DNA from: JAIKWW01 sp052169645
GTDB lineage: Bacteria > Bacillota > Clostridia > Peptostreptococcales > Anaerovoracaceae
Length of the DNA: 64,000 nt
Reading direction: 5' to 3'
Assembly (NCBI GenBank): GCA_052169645.1
Contig: JBQNCA010000004.1
Coordinates: 38,196 to 102,195, forward strand
Part shown: positions 18,024 through 27,411 of the stretch, piece by piece
Position numbering within the stretch: position 1 is the stretch's first letter
Layout of the letters: every line of letters begins with the position of its first letter
Notes under the pieces: generated by a model
Seen by the model: the letters and a program-made list of their open reading frames with translations, nothing else
The model's database searches: none
Told to the model about the DNA's origin: nothing
Program-made: the position numbers and the translations under genes

Positions 18024-18371
18024 TCAGTCAAAATCATGCTCAAATTCATCAAGAGCCGCCAACAGTACCGTTGTGGTATATGCAACGCTCGGACCGCCTC
18101 CGAAAGCTATTGCAACCTCTGCCGCTGCAAGAATTTCAGCTCGTGTCGCACCTGCCTGATAAGCATTTCTCGTATGTGCGCAGATGCAATACTGGCAACG
18201 ATTATACACACCTATAGCTACGCTTATAAGCTCTCTTGTCTTGTCGGAAATTACTCCGCCGCCCGCACTGTCATCCATATTCATGAATTTCTTAAGAAAA
18301 TCTCCGTTTGACTCTGAGACTACGCCTACGCCGTTCATAAAATCATTTAAAATTTCTCTTGCATTGACCAT
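18024..18371 (-). CDS. carboxymuconolactone decarboxylase/AhpD-like protein
   Basis: A 115-residue single-domain protein of the CMD/AhpD superfamily. The redox motif CQYCICAHTRNA (CxxC followed by His, about residues 58-65) is the AhpD-type active site, which in AhpD takes part in peroxide reduction. GGGPSVAYTTTVLLAALDEF is typical of the C-terminal helix. AAGGAG precedes the ATG. It appears to be a single-gene unit with its own terminator. A role in thiol/peroxide stress is an inference from the motif; no peroxiredoxin is adjacent. Confidence 0.82.
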   Translation of the reverse strand: MVNAREILNDFMNGVGVVSESNGDFLKKFMNMDDSAGGGVISDKTRELISVAIGVYNRCQYCICAHTRNAYQAGATRAEILAAAEVAIAFGGGPSVAYTTTVLLAALDEFEHDFD

Positions 18372-18599
18372 GGTATTTTCTCCTTTATGTCAATTAAGAT
18401 ACAACTGAACTGCTTCTTGCAACAAATTGTATTATGAAATAAAAAAAATGTATAAAATTTCACACACAATTATTGCAGAATCCGTTATATTAATAATTGT
18501 ATTAATTATTACACTTGTTGTCAATTACAAGCTTTATACAAATCAAAATTTAAACCATGTTCAAATCAAAACTTAAAAGTCGGGAGTTTGTCGAGAGCT

Positions 18600-18686
18600 A
18601 GTCGAGGGACTTCTTTCTGCAAAATAAGCTCGCGCTTTATCTCATCAGGTTCGTACATCGAGTCGGGGACTTCTTTTCGCAAAATA
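18600..18686. repeat. pair of direct repeats in a 528-base gene-free divergent region
   Basis: Two near-identical segments of about 26 bases (18600-18626 and 18661-18686, period 61), each reading AGTCG-GGGACTTCTTT-GCAAAATA with small changes, and further GTCGA words around them. The whole gap 18372-18899 between the AhpD-like gene and the NTPase has no gene. The repeats could be operator sites or decayed mobile sequence. Confidence 0.6.
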
Positions 18687-18899
18687 TTGTCGACCTTTAT
18701 AATATAAACCTGTTTCACAAAGTTTCAGCTGCATTTAAAAAATTTCATATCTTATGAATAACTGATTTATATTCCATTATCATGATAATGCTTGTAAAAT
18801 ATATAGTATGTTTTATGATTTTTATTTTGTTACAGCTGAGAATACAATTTTCACTTCCCAATAATAATTTACAAAAAATATTTACAGGAGGTTTCCTTA

Positions 18900-19430
18900 A
18901 TGCATTATTTTTTAACCGGTGAAAGGCAGGTAGGTAAAAGCACTCTCATCAATAAGCTCATATCTGAAACCGGAGCATCCGTCGGAGGTTTTCGCACTTC
19001 CTTCGATAAAAACCGTTTTACATCCGCACACAGAAATCTGTATATGTATGATGCCGCCAAATCATTTATTCCCGATGATGAGCATATAATTTGCCGGATG
19101 ATTCCCGGTGAGATACTTCCCCGCACGGAAAGATTCGACACACTGGGAAGCACCTATATAAACCGTGCCCTTAAAAACAGCTGTGAACTTCTCATAATGG
19201 ATGAATGCGGCAGACTGGAAAATAAAGCTGAGATTTTCAAAGCTTCCGTGATTAAGGCTCTGGATAAAGCGCCTTTGGTTTTGGGTGTAATCCAAATCGA
19301 ACTGCCAAAGTGGACTGAAGCAATCTTCAATCGTCCCGATGTGGAGCTTGTGCACATAAGCATTGAAAACAGAGATTACGAAACAAAACGCCTTATTGAT
19401 GCGGTAAGAAAAGAGCTTATCGTGCAATAA
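18900..19430 (+). CDS. THEP1-like nucleoside-triphosphatase
   Basis: A 176-residue P-loop NTPase of the THEP1/NTPase_1 family. It has Walker A GERQVGKST (residues 7-15), and Walker B LLIMDECGRLE (about 97-107), equivalent to the IDEIGKME motif of the family. Known members hydrolyse nucleoside triphosphates, with unclear physiological role; they have also been found in clusters modifying nucleotides or cofactors. AGGAGG lies nine bases before the ATG. It is separated by 165 gene-free bases from the next gene, so co-transcription is uncertain. Confidence 0.8.
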   Translation: MHYFLTGERQVGKSTLINKLISETGASVGGFRTSFDKNRFTSAHRNLYMYDAAKSFIPDDEHIICRMIPGEILPRTERFDTLGSTYINRALKNSCELLIMDECGRLENKAEIFKASVIKALDKAPLVLGVIQIELPKWTEAIFNRPDVELVHISIENRDYETKRLIDAVRKELIVQ

Positions 19431-19595
19431 ATTTTAATTTTCAAGTCAACTCTCATACATAAACAACAACTTGAAAAAGCAAGTTTACAAGCCTTATAAA
19501 TAAAAAACTATTTGTGTTGCCGCATTACAGATTGGCTAAAAAATATACTTCATCGGAATTCCAATAAAAGCATTTGAATATATCAGGAGGACATA

Positions 19596-20147
19596 ATGAA
19601 AAAAATATCCGTCATACTCATAGCTCTGCTGCTTATAACAGGCATCGCAGGAGCAATAGCATACTATCTGTTTTCAGACAATTTCAACCTCATGAGCCAT
19701 GAAATCTTGAGTGAAAATGAAAAATATTCTATGAAAGTTCCTATCTTATGGAAAGCCTGCCCTCCTACATCGGATCAGGGGGTATTGGCAGCACAAAGCA
19801 AAGACGGTTCAACCTTTGTAAACGTATCCATAGATTCCAAATATCTGCAAAACGGTGAAACTGTAGAAGAATATGTATATTCATATATAAATCGCATAGC
19901 CGAGAACAGCGATAATCCTCTTATACAGGTATTGACGGTCGCACCTAAACAAGTTCAGTTAGGCGATAAAACAGGTTATTACTTTGAACTGGATACTTCT
20001 GCGGGAAATGTAATGCTTCACACTTGGGACTTTGTCTATACTTCATCAAACGGTTACATTCATATAGATGTAGCTGCCAAGGGTGACAATCAGGAAAAAA
20101 TGAAGGATATATCCAAAGGAATAATGGAGTCTTTTAAAATAAATTAA
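19596..20147 (+). CDS. membrane-anchored PsbP-like protein of unknown function
   Basis: A 183-residue protein with one N-terminal hydrophobic segment (about 5-25) and an extracytoplasmic domain. The pattern YSMKVPILWKACPP, followed by SKDGSTFVNVSID and GYYFELDTSAGNVMLHTWDFVYTSSNGYIHIDVAA, resembles PsbP/DUF1795-type domains, which are common in small Clostridia lipoproteins and have no defined role. There is no lipobox cysteine, so it is probably held by the uncleaved helix. It ends 12 bases before the TetM-like gene and shares its direction, so the two are likely co-transcribed. Confidence 0.6.
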   Translation: MKKISVILIALLLITGIAGAIAYYLFSDNFNLMSHEILSENEKYSMKVPILWKACPPTSDQGVLAAQSKDGSTFVNVSIDSKYLQNGETVEEYVYSYINRIAENSDNPLIQVLTVAPKQVQLGDKTGYYFELDTSAGNVMLHTWDFVYTSSNGYIHIDVAAKGDNQEKMKDISKGIMESFKIN

Positions 20148-20159
20148 GCAGGTATCAAA

Positions 20160-22733
20160 ATGAAAAAGATCGTTATAGGAATATTGGCTCATGTAGACTC
20201 GGGAAAAACGACTCTTTCCGAGTCTCTGCTCTATCATGCCGGAATTATCAGAAAGCTCGGTCGTGTCGACCACGGCGATTCGGTGCTGGATAACGAAATT
20301 ACGGAGCGCAAACGAGGCATTACTATATTTTCAAAGCAGGCAATTATACAACACAACAATGTTTACATGACATTGCTGGACACTCCCGGTCATGCCGACT
20401 TCGGCGCTGAAGCCGAGCGCAGCTTAGATGTTTTGGATGCTGCCATACTTGTAATCAGCGCTTCCGAGGGAATACAGAGTCATACCGTGACACTTTGGCG
20501 TCTTTTAGAGCATCATAATGTCCCTGTATTTGTATTCATCAATAAAACGGATCTCATACACAAAGCTCATGATGAGCTTATAAACGAATTTTCCGAGAAC
20601 TTCGGCGACGGCTTTGCGGATTTTACCGCAGCAGATAATGACAATATTGCCATATGCGATGAGGCTCTTCTGAACGACTATGTAAAGACTGGAAAGCTGA
20701 GCCTTGAGTTGATACAGGATGCTGTTATGCATCGCAGACTCTTTCCGTGCTTTTCCGGCTCGGCTTTGAAGCTGGACGGTACCGCCGAATTTCTCGACGA
20801 GCTTTTAAAATATGCGTTAAGCAAAGATGCCCGCTCCTCATTCGGAGCAAAGGTATACCGCATTTCACGAGATTCTCAGGGTCAACGTCTCACTCATATG
20901 AAGATTACCGGCGGTTCTCTCGCAGTTAAAAATACAGTAGGCAACGAAAAGATAAACGAAATTCGTTTTTACACGGGCGGAAAATATACTACGGCGGATA
21001 TTGCGGAAGCCGGAACCGTATGTGCAGTAACCGGACTTGAACTCAGCTATCCGGGTATGGGAATAGGATGCGAGCGGGATATGAGCGAAGCTTTGCTTGA
21101 GCCTGTAATGACATATACCGTTATAATTGAAGATTCAACACTTCCTCATGTCGTTCTTGAGAAGCTTAAACTGCTCGAAGAAGAGCTGCCCGAGCTTAAT
21201 GTTGTCCGTATAGAGGCTTTGCAGGAAATTCATATTCAGACTATGGGTGCGGTTCAGCTTGAAGTCATAGAAGCTTTGATGTCGGAAAGATTCGGAATAA
21301 GGATAAGCTTCGGACAGGGAAACATACTTTACAAGGAGACCATTGCCGCCTCAGTTGAAGGCGTCGGACATTTTGAGCCGCTTCGCCACTACGCCGAGGT
21401 GCATCTTTTAATGGAGCCGGGTGAAAGAGGCAGCGGCATATCTATCAGTGCCGATTGCAGTACCGACTATGGAGATATATCCCGTCAAAGGGTGATATTG
21501 AGCCATATTGCAGAAAAGGTCCACTCCGGAATATTGACAGGTTCGCCGCTCACCGATACGAAAATAACTCTCATTGCATGGCGTGCAAGCAATGTCCATA
21601 CCGAGGGCGGCGATTTCAGACAGGCGACCCTCCGAGCGGTGCGGCAGGGTCTTTCGGAAGCCGGCTGTATTCTCCTTGAGCCTTGGTACAGCTTCACCGC
21701 AACTCTGCCGTCCGAAAGCATAGGTCGCCTTGTAAACGATATTCAACAGTTGGGCGGGAGCACAGATGCTCCTGAAATATCCGGTGCCCAAGCTATAGTC
21801 AGGGGGCGTGCTCCGTTAAACGGTATGCAGGACTATTCCACGACCCTCAAGTCATATACGAAGGGCAGCGGCAATATAGTAATTGTAAATGACGGTTACG
21901 ACATATGTCATAATGCTGACGAAGTTATTGCCGCTTTTAATTACGATCCTGAGCGTGATACTGAAAATCCGTCCTCATCCATATTCTGTGAACACGGTAG
22001 CGGAGTTACAGTCCCGTGGCAGGAGGTGAAATCACGCATGCATATCGAAAGTGCGCGGCGGCAGGCTTCAAATGCTCCGGCGGGCGATGGCTGTGCGGGT
22101 GCAGGCTTTGATGCGGGAGCCGGAGCTGCAAAAAATACCCTACACGATATAAGCTCCGAAGAAGAGGATAAGCAGCTGCAGGCAATATTTGAAAAAACCT
22201 TCGGGCCCTCCAAAAAAGCCGGATTGCATAAAGCTCCAAAATATTTGATGCCGAATAACTCTGAGAATACGCATTCCGCCAAGCCTTACAGAGGCAGAGA
22301 AAATCCTTATAAAGAAGATTATATTATCGTCGACGGCTACAACCTCATATATGCATGGAAGGAATTAAAAGAACTTTCCGAGCAGGATTTCGGAGCGGCA
22401 CGAGAAAAGCTTATCGGAATACTTGCAAATTACAGAGCTTTTATAGGCTGTCATATGCTGATAGTATTTGACGCATATAAAGTAAAAAACGGCATGGGCA
22501 GTATAGAAAAAGTTCACGGTATAGATGTGGTTTATACCCGTGAAGCTCAAACCGCCGATGCCTATATAGAAAAAGTAAGCTATGAAATAAGCAAAGCTTA
22601 TCGTGTCAGAGTCGTAACCTCCGACAGAATGGAACAGCTCATCATACTCGGAAACGGTGCTCTCAGAGTTTCCTCACAAGCTTTCATAGAAGAAATCAGT
22701 TCCGTTGAAAACGAGATCAGGGATTTTTTGTAG
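20160..22733 (+). CDS. TetM-like ribosomal GTPase fused to a YacP/Rae1 (NYN) nuclease domain
   Basis: An 857-residue protein. Residues 1 to about 640 are an EF-G/TetM-type translation GTPase: G1 AHVDSGKTT (10-18), switch II DTPGHADFG, G4 NKTD, then domains II to V (GHFEPLRHYAEVHLLMEPGERGSG, typical of domain IV). A low-complexity Ala/Gly linker (about 640-700) includes FEKTFGPSKK. From about residue 720 a NYN domain of the YacP/Rae1 family begins (IIVDGYNLIYAW, MLIVFDAYKVK, TADAYIEKV, VVTSDRMEQ, GALRVSS). Rae1 of Bacillus cuts mRNA in the ribosomal A site; TetM-type GTPases act at the same site. The fusion implies an A-site-targeted factor. A tetracycline-resistance role is possible but not supported here. 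Confidence 0.85.
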   Translation: MKKIVIGILAHVDSGKTTLSESLLYHAGIIRKLGRVDHGDSVLDNEITERKRGITIFSKQAIIQHNNVYMTLLDTPGHADFGAEAERSLDVLDAAILVISASEGIQSHTVTLWRLLEHHNVPVFVFINKTDLIHKAHDELINEFSENFGDGFADFTAADNDNIAICDEALLNDYVKTGKLSLELIQDAVMHRRLFPCFSGSALKLDGTAEFLDELLKYALSKDARSSFGAKVYRISRDSQGQRLTHMKITGGSLAVKNTVGNEKINEIRFYTGGKYTTADIAEAGTVCAVTGLELSYPGMGIGCERDMSEALLEPVMTYTVIIEDSTLPHVVLEKLKLLEEELPELNVVRIEALQEIHIQTMGAVQLEVIEALMSERFGIRISFGQGNILYKETIAASVEGVGHFEPLRHYAEVHLLMEPGERGSGISISADCSTDYGDISRQRVILSHIAEKVHSGILTGSPLTDTKITLIAWRASNVHTEGGDFRQATLRAVRQGLSEAGCILLEPWYSFTATLPSESIGRLVNDIQQLGGSTDAPEISGAQAIVRGRAPLNGMQDYSTTLKSYTKGSGNIVIVNDGYDICHNADEVIAAFNYDPERDTENPSSSIFCEHGSGVTVPWQEVKSRMHIESARRQASNAPAGDGCAGAGFDAGAGAAKNTLHDISSEEEDKQLQAIFEKTFGPSKKAGLHKAPKYLMPNNSENTHSAKPYRGRENPYKEDYIIVDGYNLIYAWKELKELSEQDFGAAREKLIGILANYRAFIGCHMLIVFDAYKVKNGMGSIEKVHGIDVVYTREAQTADAYIEKVSYEISKAYRVRVVTSDRMEQLIILGNGALRVSSQAFIEEISSVENEIRDFL

Positions 22734-23259
22734 CCAAAATTTGTGCTTCCTCATCCGTAAAATATTGCCCATGATCATCAAAATATCCGCCATAGTACTC
22801 ATTTATATAAATATACTCAAATCTGTCTACGGCTCCGTCATGATTTATATCACAGCTGCTGTCATATCCATACTCGCCCGGAAACAGTGGAAACATTAAA
22901 TCGGCGCTTGAAATACTTTTCCGGCTTTGCTTTGATGTTTCCGATTTATATGCAGTACTCTGTCCCTTGTCGGAATCGACAGATACCTCTTTTCCTCGTA
23001 CACCGGTCGAAGCTTTAACAGCTTTCTCTTCGTTAATTTTATTATCATCGACCTGTTCTTCATCAATTTTATTATAATCGACTTTATTTTCTTCAATCCG
23101 CTCTTCATTAATTTTATTGTCTTCACAGGTCGATTTCGAACTGTCCTTCGGATTACCGCCTTTGGAATAAACATTCATCATAATAACAGCAATCACAACG
23201 CCGATTACAATCCCGATTATCACAGCTGCTGCAATAGACAGCTTCATTTTTTTAGACAT
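22717..23259 (-). CDS. membrane-anchored protein with EF-hand/dockerin-like motif
   Basis: A 180-residue protein: a basic N-terminus and one membrane helix (about 7-30), a charged Asn/Asp/Glu/Lys-rich repeat (about 42-85, recurring NKI-D/N-EE words), a Ser/Lys region, and a C-terminal calcium-loop motif DINHDGAVDRFEY (about 137-149) that looks like a single EF-hand or half a dockerin. No partner cohesin is visible. The function is unknown. Its 3' end overlaps the TetM-like gene by 17 bases in convergent orientation. It is expressed from the right; a terminator-like hairpin separates it from the nuclease gene upstream. Confidence 0.65.
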   Translation of the reverse strand: MSKKMKLSIAAAVIIGIVIGVVIAVIMMNVYSKGGNPKDSSKSTCEDNKINEERIEENKVDYNKIDEEQVDDNKINEEKAVKASTGVRGKEVSVDSDKGQSTAYKSETSKQSRKSISSADLMFPLFPGEYGYDSSCDINHDGAVDRFEYIYINEYYGGYFDDHGQYFTDEEAQILATKNP

Positions 23260-23286
23260 GATGCTCCCCCGATCCGTTCGAATTCC

Positions 23287-23323
23287 AAAAAGACAACATG
23301 CTCACACGTCCATGCTGTCTTTT
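23287..23323 (-). terminator. terminator after the secreted nuclease gene
   Basis: A 13-base stem (23288-23300 with 23311-23323, one G-U pair) with a 10-base loop. On the minus strand the 3' arm ends in a run of five T. It lies 18 bases after the nuclease stop. Confidence 0.6.
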
Positions 23324-23340
23324 GTGATTTTAATATTTGA

Positions 23341-24150
23341 TTATTGAATTCTCCTGCTCTCCCCCGTTCTATAATTTATTTCCACTCCCGGTTGAACATT
23401 GTAGCAGAAAACATTATAGCAGATGCCTTCTCCCTCGTCCTCTACGGAATAAGCTTCCATTTGCACGCCTCTCGCCACAAGATCAGATTCTACAAAAATA
23501 GGTGTTACTCTGTACATAACGTGATTGCCGGTATCTCTTACATAATCTCCGACTTCTTCCTCATAAGGAAGCATTCCGTATACATTCATATAGCGGGTTC
23601 CCGTAATCAGATTCTTATCGTTGGCATTTTCCCCTGCAAGCTGAAATGCTATCAGATGACAACGGTTGTACAGATATTTTCCGTCGACCAAATCATCATA
23701 TCTTATCGTATGCCAGCCTGAAGGCTTTACCATGCCTATACTTCCTCGTTTTTCCGTAGGCATTAAATCTTTGCCTATGCATGCCGTTGCTTCTCCGCAT
23801 CTGCCGAGCTCATCGAGCGTGCTGTATTCTTCATATGAAGATGTCGTCAGATCGTGCTGAGTAAATGCCGGAATATTCTTTGAAATCACCTCGACAGGAT
23901 TTCCGTTGTAATCGGGAATGATACCTTGCAGCAGGGTTTTCTCGGTGATGCGATACCCTTCCGTGCTCCCCGGAGCATCCGCCGTTCCGCTGTCTGAAAT
24001 ATGTATCGTATGTGTCTCGGTATCTCCGTTTGTTACAGGACCTCCTGTACCGTTGGAATTATGTTCCATATGATTCATACCGTAACTTCCCGCAATAATA
24101 ACAAGAAGTATCGGTATAAGAGTCATAAGCGTATTTGATTTTTTTTTCAT
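23341..24150 (-). CDS. secreted DNA/RNA non-specific endonuclease
   Basis: A 269-residue exported nuclease of the Endonuclease_NS family (beta-beta-alpha metal fold). A Lys-rich N-terminus and hydrophobic segment (about 7-24) direct export. The catalytic region KYLYNRCHLIAFQLAGENANDKNLITGTRYMN (about 160-190) contains the metal-site pattern; the canonical DRGH is NRCH here, as in several Gram-positive relatives that have NRSHLIGYQL. Candidate roles are nutrient DNA degradation or DNA entry; no competence genes are adjacent. It is followed by a terminator and lies 17 bases after thrC, so it may be co-transcribed with it. Confidence 0.85.
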   Translation of the reverse strand: MKKKSNTLMTLIPILLVIIAGSYGMNHMEHNSNGTGGPVTNGDTETHTIHISDSGTADAPGSTEGYRITEKTLLQGIIPDYNGNPVEVISKNIPAFTQHDLTTSSYEEYSTLDELGRCGEATACIGKDLMPTEKRGSIGMVKPSGWHTIRYDDLVDGKYLYNRCHLIAFQLAGENANDKNLITGTRYMNVYGMLPYEEEVGDYVRDTGNHVMYRVTPIFVESDLVARGVQMEAYSVEDEGEGICYNVFCYNVQPGVEINYRTGESRRIQ

Positions 24151-24166
24151 TTACTATATATCTTTT

Positions 24167-25645
24167 CTATTTCAACGAGCCTCTGACCGCTTCCGCCAAA
24201 TCTGCTCTGTCTATGATATCGGAATGACGAACCTCTCTGCTTTCAAGATTTTGCAGACCCTTAGGAATATCGACCCCGCTTTTTTCATTGAGAGCTTTTA
24301 CACAGGCAAAACCGTCTTTTTGTTCGGGCATTCCGAGTGCATCGGCTACACTTGATGCAAATTTATAGGCACTCGCAGTCGAAGCTATTACCGCAGGTGT
24401 GATATCACCCGTATTTTTTCTATAATTTCTGTAAACATCATAAGCGACTGCAGTATGAGTATCAATCAGATAATTGCTTTCATTATACATGTCTGAAATC
24501 GCTTTAAGCGTCATGTCTTCATCTGCAAAGCCTCCGACAAAAGCTCTCATCCCTTCACGAATTTCATCACTCACGGTATATTTTCCGTCTTTTTCAAGGC
24601 TATCCATAAGCTTCGCAATTTCTTCACTCTTTCCGCCGCTAAGGTGGTACAACAGTCTCTCCAAATTACTGGAAATCAGTATATCCATAGACGGAGAATT
24701 TGTGCAATAAAATTCACGCTTTGTGTCGTAGGTGCCGGTGTTTATAAAATCCGTAAGAACCTTGTTTTTGTTTGAAGCACATATGAATTTATTTACAGGA
24801 ATACCCATACGAAATGCATAGTATGCCGCAAGTATATTTCCGAAATTTCCGGTAGGAACAACGATGTTTATCTTGTCCCCAGCCTTGATTTCACCGAATT
24901 CTACAAGCCTTGCATAAGCGAAAACATAGTAAGCGACCTGCGGTATAAGCCTCCCGATATTGATTGAATTGGCGGAACTTAGTTTATAGCCTTTTGACTC
25001 AAGCTCAGCATTGAACAGCTCATCGTCAAATATCTTTTTTACCCCTGTCTGAGCGTCATCGAAATTACCGTTAATTCCGAAAACGTGGGTATTATCTCCG
25101 ACTTGAGTTATCATCTGACGCTTCTGCACCTCGCTTACTCCGTCCGACGGATAGAACACTATAATTTCAGTGCCGTCTACATCGGCAAAGCCTTCAAGCG
25201 CAGCTTTTCCGGTATCTCCGGAGGTCGCAGTGAGTATGGCAATCGTCTTTTCTTCTTTTTCCTTCTTCAATGCGGCAGTGAGAAGATAAGGCAGTATAGA
25301 CAAAGCCATATCCTTGAATGCCGCTGTTTTCCCATGATACAGCTCCAGAAAATAAGCATCACCCGCTTTTACCAAAGGAACGATTTCATCCGCTTCAAAT
25401 TTTGAATCATATGCTCCGTCGACACATGCCTGTATTTCGGCATCCGTATAATCTGTGAAAAATGCGGAAATCACAGCCTTTGCAAATTCCTTATAAGGCT
25501 TTCCCGTCATATCGGATATTTTAAAAGGTAATGACGGTATGCTGTCAGGAACATATAATCCCCTGTCCTCCGCCAAACCCTTTATAACAGCTTGTGCCGC
25601 AGTTTTTCCGGCACCTCCGCCACGAGTACTCCTGTAATTTATCAT
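24167..25645 (-). CDS. thrC: threonine synthase
   Basis: ThrC converts O-phosphohomoserine to threonine with pyridoxal phosphate. The 492-residue length fits the long form found in many Clostridia and Gram-negatives. The PLP lysine lies in YHGKTAAFKDMALS (about residue 113), with TATSGDTGKAALEG, VPTGNFGNILAAYYA and the C-terminal domain. AAGGAG is nine bases before the ATG. No T-box or attenuator was found in the 127 bases upstream. Confidence 0.93.
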   Translation of the reverse strand: MINYRSTRGGGAGKTAAQAVIKGLAEDRGLYVPDSIPSLPFKISDMTGKPYKEFAKAVISAFFTDYTDAEIQACVDGAYDSKFEADEIVPLVKAGDAYFLELYHGKTAAFKDMALSILPYLLTAALKKEKEEKTIAILTATSGDTGKAALEGFADVDGTEIIVFYPSDGVSEVQKRQMITQVGDNTHVFGINGNFDDAQTGVKKIFDDELFNAELESKGYKLSSANSINIGRLIPQVAYYVFAYARLVEFGEIKAGDKINIVVPTGNFGNILAAYYAFRMGIPVNKFICASNKNKVLTDFINTGTYDTKREFYCTNSPSMDILISSNLERLLYHLSGGKSEEIAKLMDSLEKDGKYTVSDEIREGMRAFVGGFADEDMTLKAISDMYNESNYLIDTHTAVAYDVYRNYRKNTGDITPAVIASTASAYKFASSVADALGMPEQKDGFACVKALNEKSGVDIPKGLQNLESREVRHSDIIDRADLAEAVRGSLK

Positions 25646-25772
25646 CTGTTTCTCCTTAAATTATCCGGATTTAATTTCTTTTAAATCCATTTCATTTTAT
25701 CTATATCACTTATTTTAAATCAAGGGTTATATACTGAAAATATATGCATATTTTATGTGATTGATAACGACA

Positions 25773-27362
25773 TTAATCTATATGATTGATAACAAGTACA
25801 TCTCCCGAAAGCAGCTTTACATTGCCTTGCGGGATTATGATATCTTCTCCCCGTTTAATCATTATTATCAAAGAGTTTTCAGGCATATTCAGCTCTGCAA
25901 GTGTCATGTTGACATATTCACTTTCCTCAGTTATCACTATTTCCGTGAGCTTTATACCTTCAACATATGCAGGCTCCGCGGCACTCAATATGAGCCTGTC
26001 ACCCTCCCGTATGCAGGTATTTCCGTTCGGTACCGATATATGACTTTCCGATTCGGACAGCACCAGCAGAGTGTCAGGAGGCAAAACTATATCCTGTATT
26101 CTATGCCCTGTCCACGGATGCTTAGGCGGTATCGTAAATTGTATAAACTGAACTCTTTCCTCTTCAGAATAGTCCGTAAAAGTTTTCATTACATCTTCTC
26201 TGTCATCTATCATGTTAAGCTTTCTTGACACGGCAGGCAGCAAAGTTCCCTGAAACAGAATTGAAATCAAAACTATCACGAAAGTCCCGTGGAATATATC
26301 GTCATTTCCTGTATGAAGGACTGCAAATATTGCGAAAACTATGGAAGCTGCGCCTCTTAGCCCTGCAAACGATATGAGAGCGCAGCGTTCAGGTTTGCTT
26401 CCGAACGGCAGCAGCAGCAAGAATACGCTTAACGGTCGTGCTATAAAAATAAGGAACAGCGCCAACGGCAAAGCGGTTACTACATATTGAGGAATCATAG
26501 ACGGTGTGGCAAGCAATCCGAAAAGGAAGAAAATTAACATCTGCGCAAGCCCCGTCATACCGTCAAGAAAATTAACCAGACTCTTTTTTCCCTTGATATC
26601 ACTGTTTCCGAGAATTATCCCCGCAATGTATGTGCTAAGATATCCGCTGCCGTTAAAAATCGAGGGCGCTGCATAAGAAAACAGGATTACTCCCATAAGG
26701 AATACCATATCATAGCCTGCCGAAAATTTTATTTTCTTCATTATATAAGCGGCGCCAAGCCCTACAATGGCACCTGCAAGTATACCTAATACAGGCTGAG
26801 AAATCACCACCTTAATCACAGATTCCTTTGTCGCCTCACCGTTCGCTACGGATGCAAAAATCACCGTAAGCATAAATGCCATCGGATCGTTGCTTCCGCT
26901 CTCCATTTCAAGCAGAGAAGCTGTATTATACTTCAAATTCAAATGTCTTGAACGAAGTATCGAAAACACCGATGCCGCATCCGTCGAGCTTATAACGGAG
27001 CCTATCAAAAATCCCATGATCCAGCTCATGTGAAATACAAAATGACAAAACAATCCAACCAGAGCTGTAGTAATCAGGACTCCTGCAGTAGATAACAGTA
27101 TTGACTGAACAGCTGCCGGTTTGGCATGCTTCCAGCTGGTTCCAAAACCGCCGTAAAACATTATGATTACCAATGACACTGTACTTATCTGCTCTGCAAA
27201 ATCAAAATTGTCAAAGCTGATATGACCAATCCCGTCGGTACCGAAAATCATTCCCATAGCTATAAAAGCCAGCAATACAGGTATTCCGAATTTAACGGAA
27301 ACCTTATTCAGCATTACTCCTAAAAAAATTACAGCTACAGCCAACAGCATATAGGTTATCAT
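25773..27362 (-). CDS. CPA1-type K+(Na+)/H+ antiporter with RCK_C domain
   Basis: The 529-residue protein has about 12 hydrophobic segments (residues 1-390), with the antiporter motif SVISSTDAASVFSILRSRHL (about residue 125), which contains the Asp needed for transport, and AGLRGAASIVFA. The cytoplasmic C-terminus carries two RCK_C (TrkA_C)-like domains (about 405-460 and 470-529), as in the NhaP2/CvrA family, which exchange K+ or Na+ for protons and are gated by ligand at RCK_C. It sits alone between thrC and the SAH hydrolase. Confidence 0.9.
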   Translation of the reverse strand: MITYMLLAVAVIFLGVMLNKVSVKFGIPVLLAFIAMGMIFGTDGIGHISFDNFDFAEQISTVSLVIIMFYGGFGTSWKHAKPAAVQSILLSTAGVLITTALVGLFCHFVFHMSWIMGFLIGSVISSTDAASVFSILRSRHLNLKYNTASLLEMESGSNDPMAFMLTVIFASVANGEATKESVIKVVISQPVLGILAGAIVGLGAAYIMKKIKFSAGYDMVFLMGVILFSYAAPSIFNGSGYLSTYIAGIILGNSDIKGKKSLVNFLDGMTGLAQMLIFFLFGLLATPSMIPQYVVTALPLALFLIFIARPLSVFLLLLPFGSKPERCALISFAGLRGAASIVFAIFAVLHTGNDDIFHGTFVIVLISILFQGTLLPAVSRKLNMIDDREDVMKTFTDYSEEERVQFIQFTIPPKHPWTGHRIQDIVLPPDTLLVLSESESHISVPNGNTCIREGDRLILSAAEPAYVEGIKLTEIVITEESEYVNMTLAELNMPENSLIIMIKRGEDIIIPQGNVKLLSGDVLVINHID

Positions 27363-27411
27363 CTGAAATCACACTTTCCTATAAAAACAAAAACTAATCG
27401 TACAGGCTTTT

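Noticed and set aside
20160..22733. Calling the TetM-like gene a tetracycline resistance gene
   Set aside because: The GTPase is distant from TetM, carries a nuclease domain, and no resistance context (mobile element, regulator) is present.
25646..25772. T-box or attenuator before thrC
   Set aside because: The gap is 127 bases of AT-rich sequence with no specifier-like stem or antiterminator sequence.
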